In this document: positions 8,659-16,991 of the stretch, in pieces
Numbering within the stretch: position 1 is the stretch's first letter
Layout of the letters: each line of letters begins with the position of its first letter
From: JAJTHC01 sp044348005
GTDB lineage: Bacteria; Cyanobacteriota; Vampirovibrionia; Vampirovibrionales; JAJTHC01
Assembly: GCA_044348005.1 (NCBI GenBank)
Contig: JBIKTR010000006.1
Location: forward strand, 52,180 to 116,179
Direction of reading: 5' to 3'
Length of the DNA: 64,000 bases
Translations under genes and position numbers: made by a program
Notes under the pieces: model-generated
Told to the model about the DNA's origin: nothing
Database searches by the model: none
The model's input: the letters and a program-made list of their open reading frames with translations, nothing else

Positions 8659-8904
8659 AAAGTCGGTTTTTTGGCCACGAAAGTCGGTTTTCTGGCCACG
8701 AAAGTCCGTTTTTTGGCCACGAAAGTCGGTTTTCTGGCCACGAAAGTCCGTTTTTTGGCCACGAAAGTCCGTTTTTTGGCCACGAAAGTCGGTTTTCTGG
8801 CCACGAAAGTCCGTTTTCTGGCCACGAAAGTCCGTTTTCTGGCCACGAAAGTCGGTTTTCTGGCCACGAAAGTCCGTTTTTCGACACACGAAAGTCGGTT
8901 TTTT
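8659..8904 (+). repeat. 21-bp tandem repeat array 1 (about 11.5 units)
   Basis: Ten units of exactly 21 bp run from 8659 to 8868. Each reads AAAGTCNGTTTT followed by YTGGCCACG; the variable N is G or C and Y is T or C. In order the N/Y classes are GT, GC, CT, GC, CT, CT, GC, CC, CC, GC. Unit 11 is degenerate (ends CGACACACG, 22 bp) and unit 12 is cut after the T-run at 8904. Each full unit carries the palindrome TGGCCA, spaced two helical turns apart. There are no spacers, so it is not a CRISPR array. The 21-bp period without stops keeps several frames open, explaining spurious ORFs here. Confidence 0.97.
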
Positions 8905-9016
8905 GTTCGATTTTCAAGGAATGTGCTGGGGGGTGAAGGCCTGTTCAAAAAAGCCACTCTTTTTCAGTATAACGTATTTTTAAGCACTATGCCTAGTGCA
9001 GAAAGTGCACGATTTT
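8905..9016 (+). repeat. Conserved tail of array 1, with hairpin
   Basis: About 110 bp immediately after the array is clearly homologous to 46524-46637 after array 2: shared blocks are CGATTTTCAAGGAATGTGCT, GTGAAGGC, CCACTCTTTTTCAGTATA, TGCCTAGTG and TGCACGATTTT. It contains a hairpin at 8984-8999 (GCACTA, loop TGCC, TAGTGC). Confidence 0.9.
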
Positions 9017-9038
9017 AAGCCCTGTTCATTCAACAAAC

Positions 9039-9077
9039 AAGCGAAGGCTTCTTAAAGCCTCCGCTTACTCGCCTTTT
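9039..9077. terminator. Hairpin followed by T-run, possibly bidirectional
   Basis: An inverted repeat with arms AAGCGAAGGCTT and AAGCCTCCGCTT (one mismatch) is followed on the plus strand by a run of seven T at 9074-9080. It may end transcripts coming through array 1, and on the minus strand lies just past the multi-winged-helix gene. Confidence 0.55.
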
Positions 9078-9088
9078 TTTCGTGCGTT

Positions 9089-10309
9089 TTACAGCACAAT
9101 GGCTCCACCAAAGCGACCCCGCTTAAACGTCACCCGGCCTTCTTCCTGCAGTTGCTTCAACCCACGTCGCACTGAATTGGCGGTTACCCCAATCTCGCTT
9201 GCTAAATCATGCACATTCGGCAACTGTTCGCCACTTTGAAACGTGCTGATTTGGTCTTCTAAGGCTTGGTACGCCTTTTCATAATCGTAGAGTTCCATGT
9301 GTTGTTCTGCGGGCATAAACAGCGATTCCATGGTGTTGACGGAAATAAAGTGGAGTGGCAATCGCGTGACATACGTGCCGTAGCGTCCGCGTTTGGAATG
9401 AATCATGCCTTGTTCAGCCAAGCGTTGCATGGCGTCATGAACGGTTTTAATCGACACCTTAAACAAGGTGGCCAGTTCCTGATGCGGAGGCAATTTGTCG
9501 TTGACTTCATAGCGATCGGAAATAAGGGCTTTTAATTCACGTTCAATTTGATCGATTAGGGTATCCGTTTGAATAGAGGCAAAGTCATTGCACACATTTT
9601 CAACCGTTGGCAGGCGTTTGAGCGTCCAGTTTGGTTTTTTTCCGCGATTGCCCATGGCTTCAAGCACGCCTTCATGCGTTAAAAACTCCATGGCCAAACG
9701 GGTGGTGTTAGGCGTGGCGTGAATGATTTTGGCCATTTCTCGGCTAGAAGGCAATAAGTCGTTTACCGCAATGCCTTGGTTTACAATGTACTGTTGAATG
9801 GCCAAAACGGTTTGGTCTCGTTTAGACGTTTGCTTGCGGATGCGTTGTTCTTCTTGCGTGTGGCTGGCATTTTTGAGCAAGGTGCCAATGCGTTGTTTGG
9901 ATTCCACCCACCCCTCATCTTCCACAAAACGAATGGCATTCTGTACGGTTCCTACACTCACGCCCAAGTAATCGGAAAGCTCTTTTTTCAAGGGAAGCAA
10001 GTAATTTTCATGCAACTCGCCTGATTCAAAACCGGCTTTAATCCACGTGGTGAGCCATTCAGCGATTTGGGCGTCTTTACCGAGCTTGGCTTTAAGGGTA
10101 AGCGGGGCGGGCAATTCTTCTAAAGTTAAACGCAAAGGGGCTTCTGGCGGAGCTGTTTCTAACACTTGCTGGTGCAATAAGCGATTAGACGTAAACGCCC
10201 CTTTCATAGGCACTGACACTTGCACAGGCAAGCTGGCTTTGCTTTGGGTGCCCTTTAGCAAGGTTGGGGTGGGTTTTTTCTTTGTTTCGGCTTGGGTGTT
10301 TTGGGTCAT
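9089..10309 (-). CDS. DNA-binding protein made of four GntR-like winged-helix domains
   Basis: A 406-residue protein with four successive GntR-type winged helix-turn-helix domains: about 80-146, 164-228, 249-316 and 342-406. Each has the family pattern of a helix pair, LP..x.LA..., S..TV..A...L...G and a wing (for example KLPPHQELATLFKVSIKTV and QLPNVHDLASEIGVTANSV). No ligand-binding domain (FadR, HutC, MocR types) follows, so it appears to be a DNA-binding chain only. The N-terminal 75 residues are low-complexity. The ATG has AAGGA 7 nt upstream. A sigma-28-like promoter lies at 10544-10570. It is the gene next to repeat array 1. Its targets are unknown. Confidence 0.85.
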   Translation of the reverse strand: MTQNTQAETKKKPTPTLLKGTQSKASLPVQVSVPMKGAFTSNRLLHQQVLETAPPEAPLRLTLEELPAPLTLKAKLGKDAQIAEWLTTWIKAGFESGELHENYLLPLKKELSDYLGVSVGTVQNAIRFVEDEGWVESKQRIGTLLKNASHTQEEQRIRKQTSKRDQTVLAIQQYIVNQGIAVNDLLPSSREMAKIIHATPNTTRLAMEFLTHEGVLEAMGNRGKKPNWTLKRLPTVENVCNDFASIQTDTLIDQIERELKALISDRYEVNDKLPPHQELATLFKVSIKTVHDAMQRLAEQGMIHSKRGRYGTYVTRLPLHFISVNTMESLFMPAEQHMELYDYEKAYQALEDQISTFQSGEQLPNVHDLASEIGVTANSVRRGLKQLQEEGRVTFKRGRFGGAIVL

Positions 10310-10745
10310 GTTTGAATCCTTATGTCCTTGTCGCTTAAAAATTACTTATAACGGTGTCAATCCCCCTGAATGGGTTGACGTGTGAAAAAATGAGTCTGCT
10401 TCCATCAAATGCCTAGAAAATGTGAAATGGGTTGAGTGGGTTCATCTAAAATGATTTACGCTGTTTGAGAAGCATCTATATTAGTATTAAAACAAACGAG
10501 TTCCTGAAGCGTGCTATTGTTTTAATTGTTGTAACATAAGTTTCTTTCGGCACCGCAAGGGGAAACTTTAATTTTTGTTACAAATAAAAACAATCACCTC
10601 AAACCAATCACACTTTACGCACGTGTTCTCTTGGTTTGCTCCTTAATTTAGGGGAGCCCCTTGAAGCAAAGGGCTTGGGCGCCCGAAAGCAAAGTCGTGT
10701 AGAACAGATCCGTAAAACAGGTCCCTTTCTTGAAAGTAACAACCT
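10310..10745. other. Divergent intergenic region
   Basis: It separates the leftward winged-helix gene from the rightward 532-residue gene. It holds the sigma-28-like promoter (10544-10570) and is AT-rich around 10480-10620. A minus-strand TTGACA at about 10358 has no good -10 at the right spacing. No promoter was identified for the rightward gene. Confidence 0.5.
10544..10582 (-). promoter_or_regulatory. Sigma-28 (FliA)-like promoter with upstream TGTAACA box
   Basis: On the minus strand: TGTAACA (10582-10576), 5 bp, TAAAGTTT (10570-10563), 11 bp, GCCGAAAG (10551-10544). TAAAGTTT with an 11-bp spacer and GCCGATAA is the known FliA consensus. The transcript would have a leader of about 230 nt before the winged-helix gene. 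Confidence 0.7.
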
Positions 10746-12344
10746 ATGACGCCTACTCCTTCAAATTTGAACGATCCCAGTCCAGATCCTCACGCCTGGT
10801 ATGAACAATACCCCACGCTCAGTCGTGCTTTAAACTTTCTGAAACCCTTGCCTGATTATGTGCAAGAACTGGTGGGTAAAAAACTCTATACCTACGCAAA
10901 AGAACTGGCCTACGGCGATTATGAAGCCCCCGTCAGTGAAGAAGATTCTAGTGCGCAAGGGCTTAAACGCTTTCGGCAATTCATGCAGAATAAGGCCCAT
11001 CATTCTATGGTGTCTCGTGGCTTAAATGAAGTCATGGGTTTAAATGAACAGGGGCGTTCACTGGTGGGGCAACGCCTTTTACTCTGTTTGCAAGCCTTAA
11101 ATAACTTGGCGTCGCAATATCCCAGTGGGGACGACTTTACTTCAACCAAACAAAGTCGAATTGAAGTGCATACCTTAATCAATTTGGTGTTTGACAAAAA
11201 CTTAAGCGATTTTGAATTACAAGGCCAGCAACGAAAAGCCGAACGCAAAGCACTTTTAGAAGAAGAAAAACTGGCTGAAGCCATGCTTAACCAAGCGTTA
11301 GAACAAGTTGGGGAAATAGAAGATCCTTTTGTGCCTTATAACCCAGCGATTAAAGACGAAGCCTTACAACGCATGGAACTGGATCCTGAAATGACCCGCT
11401 TAGCGTCTTTGCAAGAAACAATCCCAACAACATTAACCCCAACCATTAAACGCATGGGTCGCTTCTTGGTGTTATGGCTCAGCCCCCCTGAAGAAGTTGA
11501 AGACAAAGTCGAAACAGAAACGGTACAAGACGTCCCCTTCAAATCGTTAGACGCCACAGCCCACAAGACTTCAGAAAATGTTTTACATGCCGAAGAAGAA
11601 AATAAAGATTCAGAGGAACTTTCTGAATCTTTAGATCACACCACCGTTGAAACCGTTCATACTAAAAAAAGCAATTTTCAAGAAAGTGAAGAACCGATGA
11701 GTAAAGCCGTTTTCCGTGAAACCCCAGCCAAACCCCAGCTTCAAACGACTCAGGAAGAAGCCGTATTAGGACCTTTTGAGCTTTCTGAAGCAGAACGCCT
11801 TGCCTTGATTGAAGAGGTGACCCATCCTTCTCAAACGGTTCAAGCCGAAGAAAAAGTCAATAACATTCTTTCGCTCCTTGATTCTGGGGTGGATGTTGAT
11901 GCCATTCCTCAGGATGCTTCCCCAGAAGAAAAACTGGCGCGTGGCTTGGCCTTATTCAACAATTCAGATCCTCCCTTAATCAAGCCCAACCGTCGCGATT
12001 TGGCCTTAACAGAAGCCGAAATCGATCTTTTAATTGCTCGTGTGGCAGAAGACCCCAAAGTGCGTGAGGCCAAAGAACAAGCCAAGCAAAAAGTGTTAGA
12101 TGCCTTGGCCTTTATGAGCAACGTTGAAAAGCCTGTTCAAGAGAAAGTAGCCCTTGAAAAGCCTTACAAACCTCGTGCCAAGAAACCTTCGGTGGAAGCA
12201 CCCCCAAAAAAGGCAGAAGACGTTGAGACTTTGGGCAAAGGGTTAACGAATTCATCGACTGAAGCAATGCCTACCACTGTAAGTAAACGTACTGGCAAAA
12301 CCACGACGGTTCGCAAGAAGACCCTAGATATTCCCAAAGAATAG
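10746..12344 (+). CDS. Large charged hypothetical protein
   Basis: A 532-residue protein with no signal peptide. Residues 1-240 look mainly helical and folded. The central part (about 245-345) is acidic and low-complexity (Glu/Ser/Thr-rich). Another helical part follows (350-465), then a lysine/arginine-rich tail (PRAKKPSVEAPPKKA, KRTGKTTTVRKKT) that could bind nucleic acid or an acidic surface. No known family is recognised. The ATG at 10746 has only a weak GAAAG before it. It is divergent from the four-winged-helix gene and convergent with recG, whose end is 15 bp away. Confidence 0.7.
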   Translation: MTPTPSNLNDPSPDPHAWYEQYPTLSRALNFLKPLPDYVQELVGKKLYTYAKELAYGDYEAPVSEEDSSAQGLKRFRQFMQNKAHHSMVSRGLNEVMGLNEQGRSLVGQRLLLCLQALNNLASQYPSGDDFTSTKQSRIEVHTLINLVFDKNLSDFELQGQQRKAERKALLEEEKLAEAMLNQALEQVGEIEDPFVPYNPAIKDEALQRMELDPEMTRLASLQETIPTTLTPTIKRMGRFLVLWLSPPEEVEDKVETETVQDVPFKSLDATAHKTSENVLHAEEENKDSEELSESLDHTTVETVHTKKSNFQESEEPMSKAVFRETPAKPQLQTTQEEAVLGPFELSEAERLALIEEVTHPSQTVQAEEKVNNILSLLDSGVDVDAIPQDASPEEKLARGLALFNNSDPPLIKPNRRDLALTEAEIDLLIARVAEDPKVREAKEQAKQKVLDALAFMSNVEKPVQEKVALEKPYKPRAKKPSVEAPPKKAEDVETLGKGLTNSSTEAMPTTVSKRTGKTTTVRKKTLDIPKE

Positions 12345-12359
12345 ATTGCAAGTGGGAAT

Positions 12360-14801
12360 CTAGCCCGAAGCCAGTAGTTTGACCGCTTCGCTTGAGTCTT
12401 GGCGCAGTCTTTCCCACAACAGGGGGTAGCCTTCTTCAAGTCCTTGCACGCCCAAGCGTTCTACCCATTCAAACGCGCTTTCACGCGCCTGCACCAACAA
12501 GTCGTAATCGTTCACCAAGTGGGCAAATTGCAGTTCAGGCAACCCACTTTGACGCAACCCCACATAATCACCGGGGCCTCGAATAGCCAAATCATGTTCC
12601 GCAATCACAAAGCCGTTACTGGTTTCTTCCATAATTTCAAGGCGCTTAGTGGTTTCTTCATTCTTTTGTTGCGCAATTAACACACAGTAACTTTGATGTT
12701 CCGCACGACCCACTCGCCCCCGTAATTGATGCAATTGAGCCAGTCCAAAACGTTCCGCATTTTCAATCAGCATCACACTGGCGTTCGGCACGTTCACGCC
12801 GACTTCCACCACCGTGGTAGACACTAAAATATCAAGCTCGCCTTGTACAAAGGCGTGCATAATGGCATCCTTTTCTTCAGACTTTAGCTTGCCGTGCATG
12901 AGTCCCACACGCCGATGCTGAAAGACTTCAGTTCGCAGGCGTTCATATTCAGCGGAAGCGGCTTTCGCACTCAAGCTTTCGCTTTCATCAATTAAGGGAA
13001 ACACAATATACGCTTGACGCCCATACAGCAACTGCGTTTCAATCAACGCATAAGCGTCTTGACGTTGGCTGTTGGAAAGTAAACGTGTCACAATCGGCGA
13101 ACGCCCAGGGGGGAGTTCGTCTAACACACTAACATCTAAATCACCGTGTACCGTCATGGCCAGCGTTCGAGGAATAGGCGTTGCCGTCATTGAAAGCAGT
13201 TCAGGCATTTGATCATTTACCCCTTTGTTACGAAGGGCAAGGCGTTGTTTGACGCCAAATCGATGCTGTTCATCAACGACGACAACGCCCAAACGATGAA
13301 ACTCGACGCTTTTTTGAATGAGGGCATGCGTTCCCACCACTAAGTGAATCTGCCCATTGGCGAGCGATTGCAAGACTTCTCGCTTGGCTTTCGCGCCTAA
13401 TTTGCCCACCAGCAAAGCCGTTTTAATCCCCAAGGGAGCCAGCATTTCGACGCATCCTTGATAGTGCTGTTCCGCCAAAATCTCCGTGGGTGCCATAAAC
13501 GCCCCTTGAAAGCCATTTTCAATCGCCACCAGAAGGGTTAGAAGGGCCACAACCGTTTTACCACTGCCTACATCTCCATGCAAGAGCCGGTTCATCGGTA
13601 AGGGAGACGACAAATCATCACAGACTTCTTGAAACGATCGGGCTTGTGCCTTGGTGAGCTGATACGGCAGGCTTTCAAGGAACTGATGCACCAAGCCATG
13701 AGTTTGAACGGCAATGCTTTGCCCGTGAACGTCGTGCTTATAGGTGTGACGCATGAGCGCTAAACGCAGTTGAAGCATAAACAATTCTTCAAAACCAAAG
13801 CGATGCTTGGCTTTTTCGGCGATCGCTAGATTCATGGGAAAATGTAGGCTGTGAAAGGCTTCATGCACGCCCATGAGCTGGTGTTCTTGGCGGAGAGCTT
13901 CTGGTAAAGCATCGGGGATTTCGGCACTGAAGGCGTCAAGAGCATTTTGAATGCATCGACGCAGGCTTTTTAGGTTCAAGCCCTGCGTCAACGGATACAC
14001 AGGCAAAACAGTCGTCGCACCATGCCCGAGCATCGGGGCTTCGTCGCCGTCTTCATAGCTGAGGGTTTGTATTTCGGCGTTGTCGAGCTGGGGGCAGTGG
14101 TTGAAGCTGTCCCACTTGACTTTCCCGCTAATTAAAACTTCCGTGCCTTTGGGGAACTTGGCTTTGACACTTTCCAACATGGCGCGTTGGCGAGTGCTGA
14201 AAAAGCGTTGTGAGCTGGCTTTACCGCTGTCGTCTTGAAATAAAAACCGCAACACGCTCAATTTTCCGCTCTTTAAATCGTGCGACTCCACTCGCTTAAT
14301 GGTGGCAATCAAACTCACGTATTCGCCTTCCATGACATCCGCCAATTTTTTGCGTTGCTGGTAGTCAATGTACTGACGCGGGGCGTATCGCAACACATCT
14401 TCCACGGTGGACAGCCCCAAGCTTCGGAGCATGCCTTCTAATTTCGGACCAATGCCCTTAATTTTCGCCAACGGCTGCTGCCCAGCAGGAAGGCTTTCAT
14501 CGTCAACAGGTGCCTTTTTTTTCTTCGGGGGCTGAAGCATGGCGTGGCAAAAGGCTTCAAGGGCATCAACAGCGTGCATCCGCAGGGGGAGATCCATCAT
14601 GTCGTAGCGTTGAAACTGCATCAGCAGTTTTGGGATGGCGTCTTCGTCGAGGACGTGTTTAATCACGAGCTTGAGTTGTAGGCGTACAAAGGCGTCAAAG
14701 CGACGTTCTTTGCCTTGAACGTTGATGAATCGATGCTTTTTTTCAACATCGATGCCTTTGAGCAGGGTTTCAAACACAGCGTGAACTTCAGGGCTTAACA
14801 T
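12360..14801 (-). CDS. recG: ATP-dependent DNA helicase RecG
   Basis: An 813-residue monomeric helicase that remodels stalled forks and Holliday junctions. Order: an N-terminal extension (about 1-110) not in E. coli RecG (693 residues), as in cyanobacterial-type proteins; an OB-fold wedge domain (about 115-255); two helicase domains with Walker A GDVGSGKT (409-416), DEQHRFG, SMTATPIPRTLA, and QLRGRVGRAEHQSYC (motif VI); and the C-terminal TRG region. The ATG overlaps the stop of the restriction endonuclease gene by 7 nt, so its translation may be coupled to the restriction-modification genes. Confidence 0.97.
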   Translation of the reverse strand: MLSPEVHAVFETLLKGIDVEKKHRFINVQGKERRFDAFVRLQLKLVIKHVLDEDAIPKLLMQFQRYDMMDLPLRMHAVDALEAFCHAMLQPPKKKKAPVDDESLPAGQQPLAKIKGIGPKLEGMLRSLGLSTVEDVLRYAPRQYIDYQQRKKLADVMEGEYVSLIATIKRVESHDLKSGKLSVLRFLFQDDSGKASSQRFFSTRQRAMLESVKAKFPKGTEVLISGKVKWDSFNHCPQLDNAEIQTLSYEDGDEAPMLGHGATTVLPVYPLTQGLNLKSLRRCIQNALDAFSAEIPDALPEALRQEHQLMGVHEAFHSLHFPMNLAIAEKAKHRFGFEELFMLQLRLALMRHTYKHDVHGQSIAVQTHGLVHQFLESLPYQLTKAQARSFQEVCDDLSSPLPMNRLLHGDVGSGKTVVALLTLLVAIENGFQGAFMAPTEILAEQHYQGCVEMLAPLGIKTALLVGKLGAKAKREVLQSLANGQIHLVVGTHALIQKSVEFHRLGVVVVDEQHRFGVKQRLALRNKGVNDQMPELLSMTATPIPRTLAMTVHGDLDVSVLDELPPGRSPIVTRLLSNSQRQDAYALIETQLLYGRQAYIVFPLIDESESLSAKAASAEYERLRTEVFQHRRVGLMHGKLKSEEKDAIMHAFVQGELDILVSTTVVEVGVNVPNASVMLIENAERFGLAQLHQLRGRVGRAEHQSYCVLIAQQKNEETTKRLEIMEETSNGFVIAEHDLAIRGPGDYVGLRQSGLPELQFAHLVNDYDLLVQARESAFEWVERLGVQGLEEGYPLLWERLRQDSSEAVKLLASG

Positions 14802-15871
14802 AGGGAATATTGAGTTTTTTTGACACGAATCTGTAAGTTTAACTTGAGATAAGCTTGATTATTTTCTTCATACAAAGAACCAAACCCATGACGACGATTA
14901 CTTGCCGTATCTAAAAAAGCATGCTCAATTAAATATCGTTTGAAATAGTAAACGTACTCCTTTTTCAGGAAGTAAAACGTTTTAATATCCCCCGATTCTT
15001 GAACAACTAAACAACCTCCATCTACATCATGTCGCCCTTCCCACGGCGTCTTTGGCATCAGTCCCACAGATGAATAAAATAAAAAATCCATAATCTTGTC
15101 TTTATAGAGTTCGGTATTTTTTAAGTTCAAAGGATTCTTTTCTTTTAAGACATCCACCAATTCTTTTAGATGACACGAATGTTCGGTATAATAAAGCTTT
15201 AAAAGTTCCGCAAGAATCAGAGGCAAGTGAAGGTCTATTTTCATTAAATTGTTTTCATAAATGAGACTATCCATATGATCAAAAACAAATTTTATCTCAT
15301 TATCATTCAAAGCACGGCACAACTTTTTAGATTTTAAGACTTGAAATGTTTTTTTGCTTTTTTCTTTGAAGGTAAGCTTAAATGTAAAGTTCGTCGTTTT
15401 GCTTGCATTAACTAAAGTAGGACTCGATCCTAAAAAAGATTTCACACTAAATCCATAGTATTGTGGAGATTTCGTTAAGGGGTCCAACACCTTAAAAACA
15501 AGATCTACCTTGTCTTTCACATTTGCTTTTAATGAAACACAGTTCAACTGATTAAAAAAGTTTTCTACTGCAATAACACTAAAGGTTCTTTTCTTGTTCG
15601 CTTTAATGGCATTTAACGTTAAAGAACTTAATTCTTCAATACGGGCATAATCAAATTTATACTGTATTGTGTTGTTTTCAAAACTTACAGATGTATCTAA
15701 TAAATCAAATCTCAAATCTTGAAAAGCCTCTATTTTGGGTAATCCTCCATATAAAGGGAAGGTGTCACCTGTCAGCATTAAACTTTCATTAACTCCCAAT
15801 AACTGACGTTCATACATGAGCCTAAGTAAGCAATACAATTCAGACCATTCCCCTTTATTAAAGCTTAGCAT
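14795..15871 (-). CDS. Type II restriction endonuclease, HpaII family (predicted CCGG)
   Basis: A 358-residue protein starting with FNKGEWSELYCLLRLMYERQ; KGEWSELY near the N-terminus is characteristic of the HpaII restriction endonuclease family, and R.HpaII is of the same length as I recall. GFSVKSFLGSSPTLVNAS and the C-terminal RHGFGSLYEE are plausible family features. It would cut unmethylated CCGG. The gene is clearly more AT-rich than its neighbours, suggesting horizontal acquisition. The start overlaps the methyltransferase stop (ATGCTAA), and the stop overlaps the recG start (ATGTTAA), so all three are tightly coupled. The exact specificity is an inference. Confidence 0.85.
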   Translation of the reverse strand: MLSFNKGEWSELYCLLRLMYERQLLGVNESLMLTGDTFPLYGGLPKIEAFQDLRFDLLDTSVSFENNTIQYKFDYARIEELSSLTLNAIKANKKRTFSVIAVENFFNQLNCVSLKANVKDKVDLVFKVLDPLTKSPQYYGFSVKSFLGSSPTLVNASKTTNFTFKLTFKEKSKKTFQVLKSKKLCRALNDNEIKFVFDHMDSLIYENNLMKIDLHLPLILAELLKLYYTEHSCHLKELVDVLKEKNPLNLKNTELYKDKIMDFLFYSSVGLMPKTPWEGRHDVDGGCLVVQESGDIKTFYFLKKEYVYYFKRYLIEHAFLDTASNRRHGFGSLYEENNQAYLKLNLQIRVKKTQYSLC

Positions 15872-16812
15872 GCGATTCTATCCTCTTTACTATAATCGAG
15901 GTGGAGTTGACCTTTTTCGTCTTGCAAAATAAACTCGTTTGGTTTTTCCAAAATAGAAAGATGTTCTTTTATTTTAAACGCCACGGCCTGAATGGCATCA
16001 ACGGCGACACTATTACCTAACTGTTTCATGGCTTGTGTTTCAGACACAGGAAAACGGTAAGCGTCAGGGTAGCCCATCATTTGCTTGCCTTCGGAGACAC
16101 CGATGCGTTTGATTTCATCATCAACGTAATAAAACTCCCAATTTCGCCTATCGTCAATTTTAGAACCTCGTCCGCCTACTCTCAAAGTAAAACCGATGTC
16201 TTTTGGGCAATTGCCCTTTAAAATATCTGACATGGTATATTTTAAAGGCGTTTTGGGAGGAAAGAAAAAAGGAGGTAGTTTTAAGGATTTATCAAACGCC
16301 ACCATATAAACCCTTGGTCGATGTTGAGGCAATCCATAATCAGACGCTCTTACGACTTTATAATAAAAGTCATAGCCCAGCGTTTCTTCAAGGGTATTTT
16401 GAATAATCTCAAAGGTTTTTCCGTCATCATGCTTTAGTAAATGTAAGACATTTTCTAAAAAAACCGCTTTCGGACGTTTGGCTTCAATAATTTGACAGAT
16501 ATTAAAAAACATGTTGCCCCGTGAGTCTTTTTCTTCTTGAAAGCCGCGTTTATAGCCAGCTTGACTAAACGGTTGACAGGGAAAGCCTGCACACAGCACG
16601 TCAAAATCAGGGATGCTCGTGTAGTCGACTTCCGTAATATCCCCAGCGAAACAGCCGTCTTCAAACAAAGTGGGTGAAATGGATTTTAAATTGGCTTCAT
16701 ACGTTTGGCGAGCATGGGTGTCTATTTCAGACGCAAACACACAATCGGCTCCCACCTGATGAAAAGCCAAGTGAAAGCCCCCAATGCCTGCAAATAAATC
16801 GATAAACTTCAT
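15865..16812 (-). CDS. DNA (cytosine-5-)-methyltransferase of the restriction-modification pair
   Basis: A 315-residue C5 methyltransferase. Motif I DLFAGIGGFHLAF (5-17), catalytic motif IV GFPCQPFSQAG with C79, motif VI ENV (120-122), motif VIII QHRPRVYMV, and motif X QLGNSVAV are all visible. The target-recognition region (about 180-265) is short. Paired with the HpaII-like nuclease it presumably protects CCGG. The ATG has GAGGAG 7 nt upstream. A strong promoter and a structured leader precede it. Confidence 0.95.
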   Translation of the reverse strand: MKFIDLFAGIGGFHLAFHQVGADCVFASEIDTHARQTYEANLKSISPTLFEDGCFAGDITEVDYTSIPDFDVLCAGFPCQPFSQAGYKRGFQEEKDSRGNMFFNICQIIEAKRPKAVFLENVLHLLKHDDGKTFEIIQNTLEETLGYDFYYKVVRASDYGLPQHRPRVYMVAFDKSLKLPPFFFPPKTPLKYTMSDILKGNCPKDIGFTLRVGGRGSKIDDRRNWEFYYVDDEIKRIGVSEGKQMMGYPDAYRFPVSETQAMKQLGNSVAVDAIQAVAFKIKEHLSILEKPNEFILQDEKGQLHLDYSKEDRIAC

Positions 16813-16824
16813 GATGATCTCCTC

Positions 16825-16835
16825 TTTACATTATC
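16825..16835 (-). promoter_or_regulatory. Second copy of the 11-bp GATAATGTAAA repeat, next to the methyltransferase RBS
   Basis: Minus-strand GATAATGTAAA here, directly before the ribosome-binding site, repeats exactly the sequence at 16910-16920 that includes the -10 box. It could be a paired operator or an internal -10. Confidence 0.45.
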
Positions 16836-16860
16836 GCAAAAAGGAGGCAAAAGAACAAGA

Positions 16861-16908
16861 GCCACCCGGGGGCACATTGCTAAAAGCAAGAGGTGAGGTG
16901 GCTACGAT
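16861..16908 (-). promoter_or_regulatory. Structured leader of the methyltransferase mRNA containing a CCGG site
   Basis: Outer arms AGCCACC (16860-16866) and GGTGGCT (16897-16903) enclose a small inner hairpin TTGCT-AAA-AGCAA. The outer loop contains CCCGGGGG, hence a CCGG site about 45-50 bp downstream of the -10. A methylation-sensitive or RNA-structure control of the methyltransferase is possible. Confidence 0.5.
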
Positions 16909-16914
16909 TTTTAC

Positions 16915-16943
16915 ATTATCACTCTCTTTAGTCATTTTGTCAA
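16915..16943 (-). promoter_or_regulatory. Sigma-70-type promoter of the restriction-modification operon
   Basis: On the minus strand TTGACA (16943-16938), 17 bp, GATAAT (16920-16915). The -35 is perfect and the -10 has one mismatch. The leader to the methyltransferase ATG is about 95 nt. Confidence 0.75.
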
Positions 16944-16991
16944 GCCCTTTGCACTCAATGAAGGAGCCGTACCCTTTTTAAGCTTCACCCC

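Noticed and set aside
8659..8904. CRISPR array
   Set aside because: Units are contiguous with no unique spacers, and no cas genes are in the window.
8407..9018. ORFs in five frames across tandem array 1, encoding heptapeptide repeats such as FVARKRT
   Set aside because: A 21-bp unit with no stop codon keeps many frames open automatically. None has a convincing start with a ribosome-binding site, and the frames do not continue into a conserved sequence in the tail of array 2.
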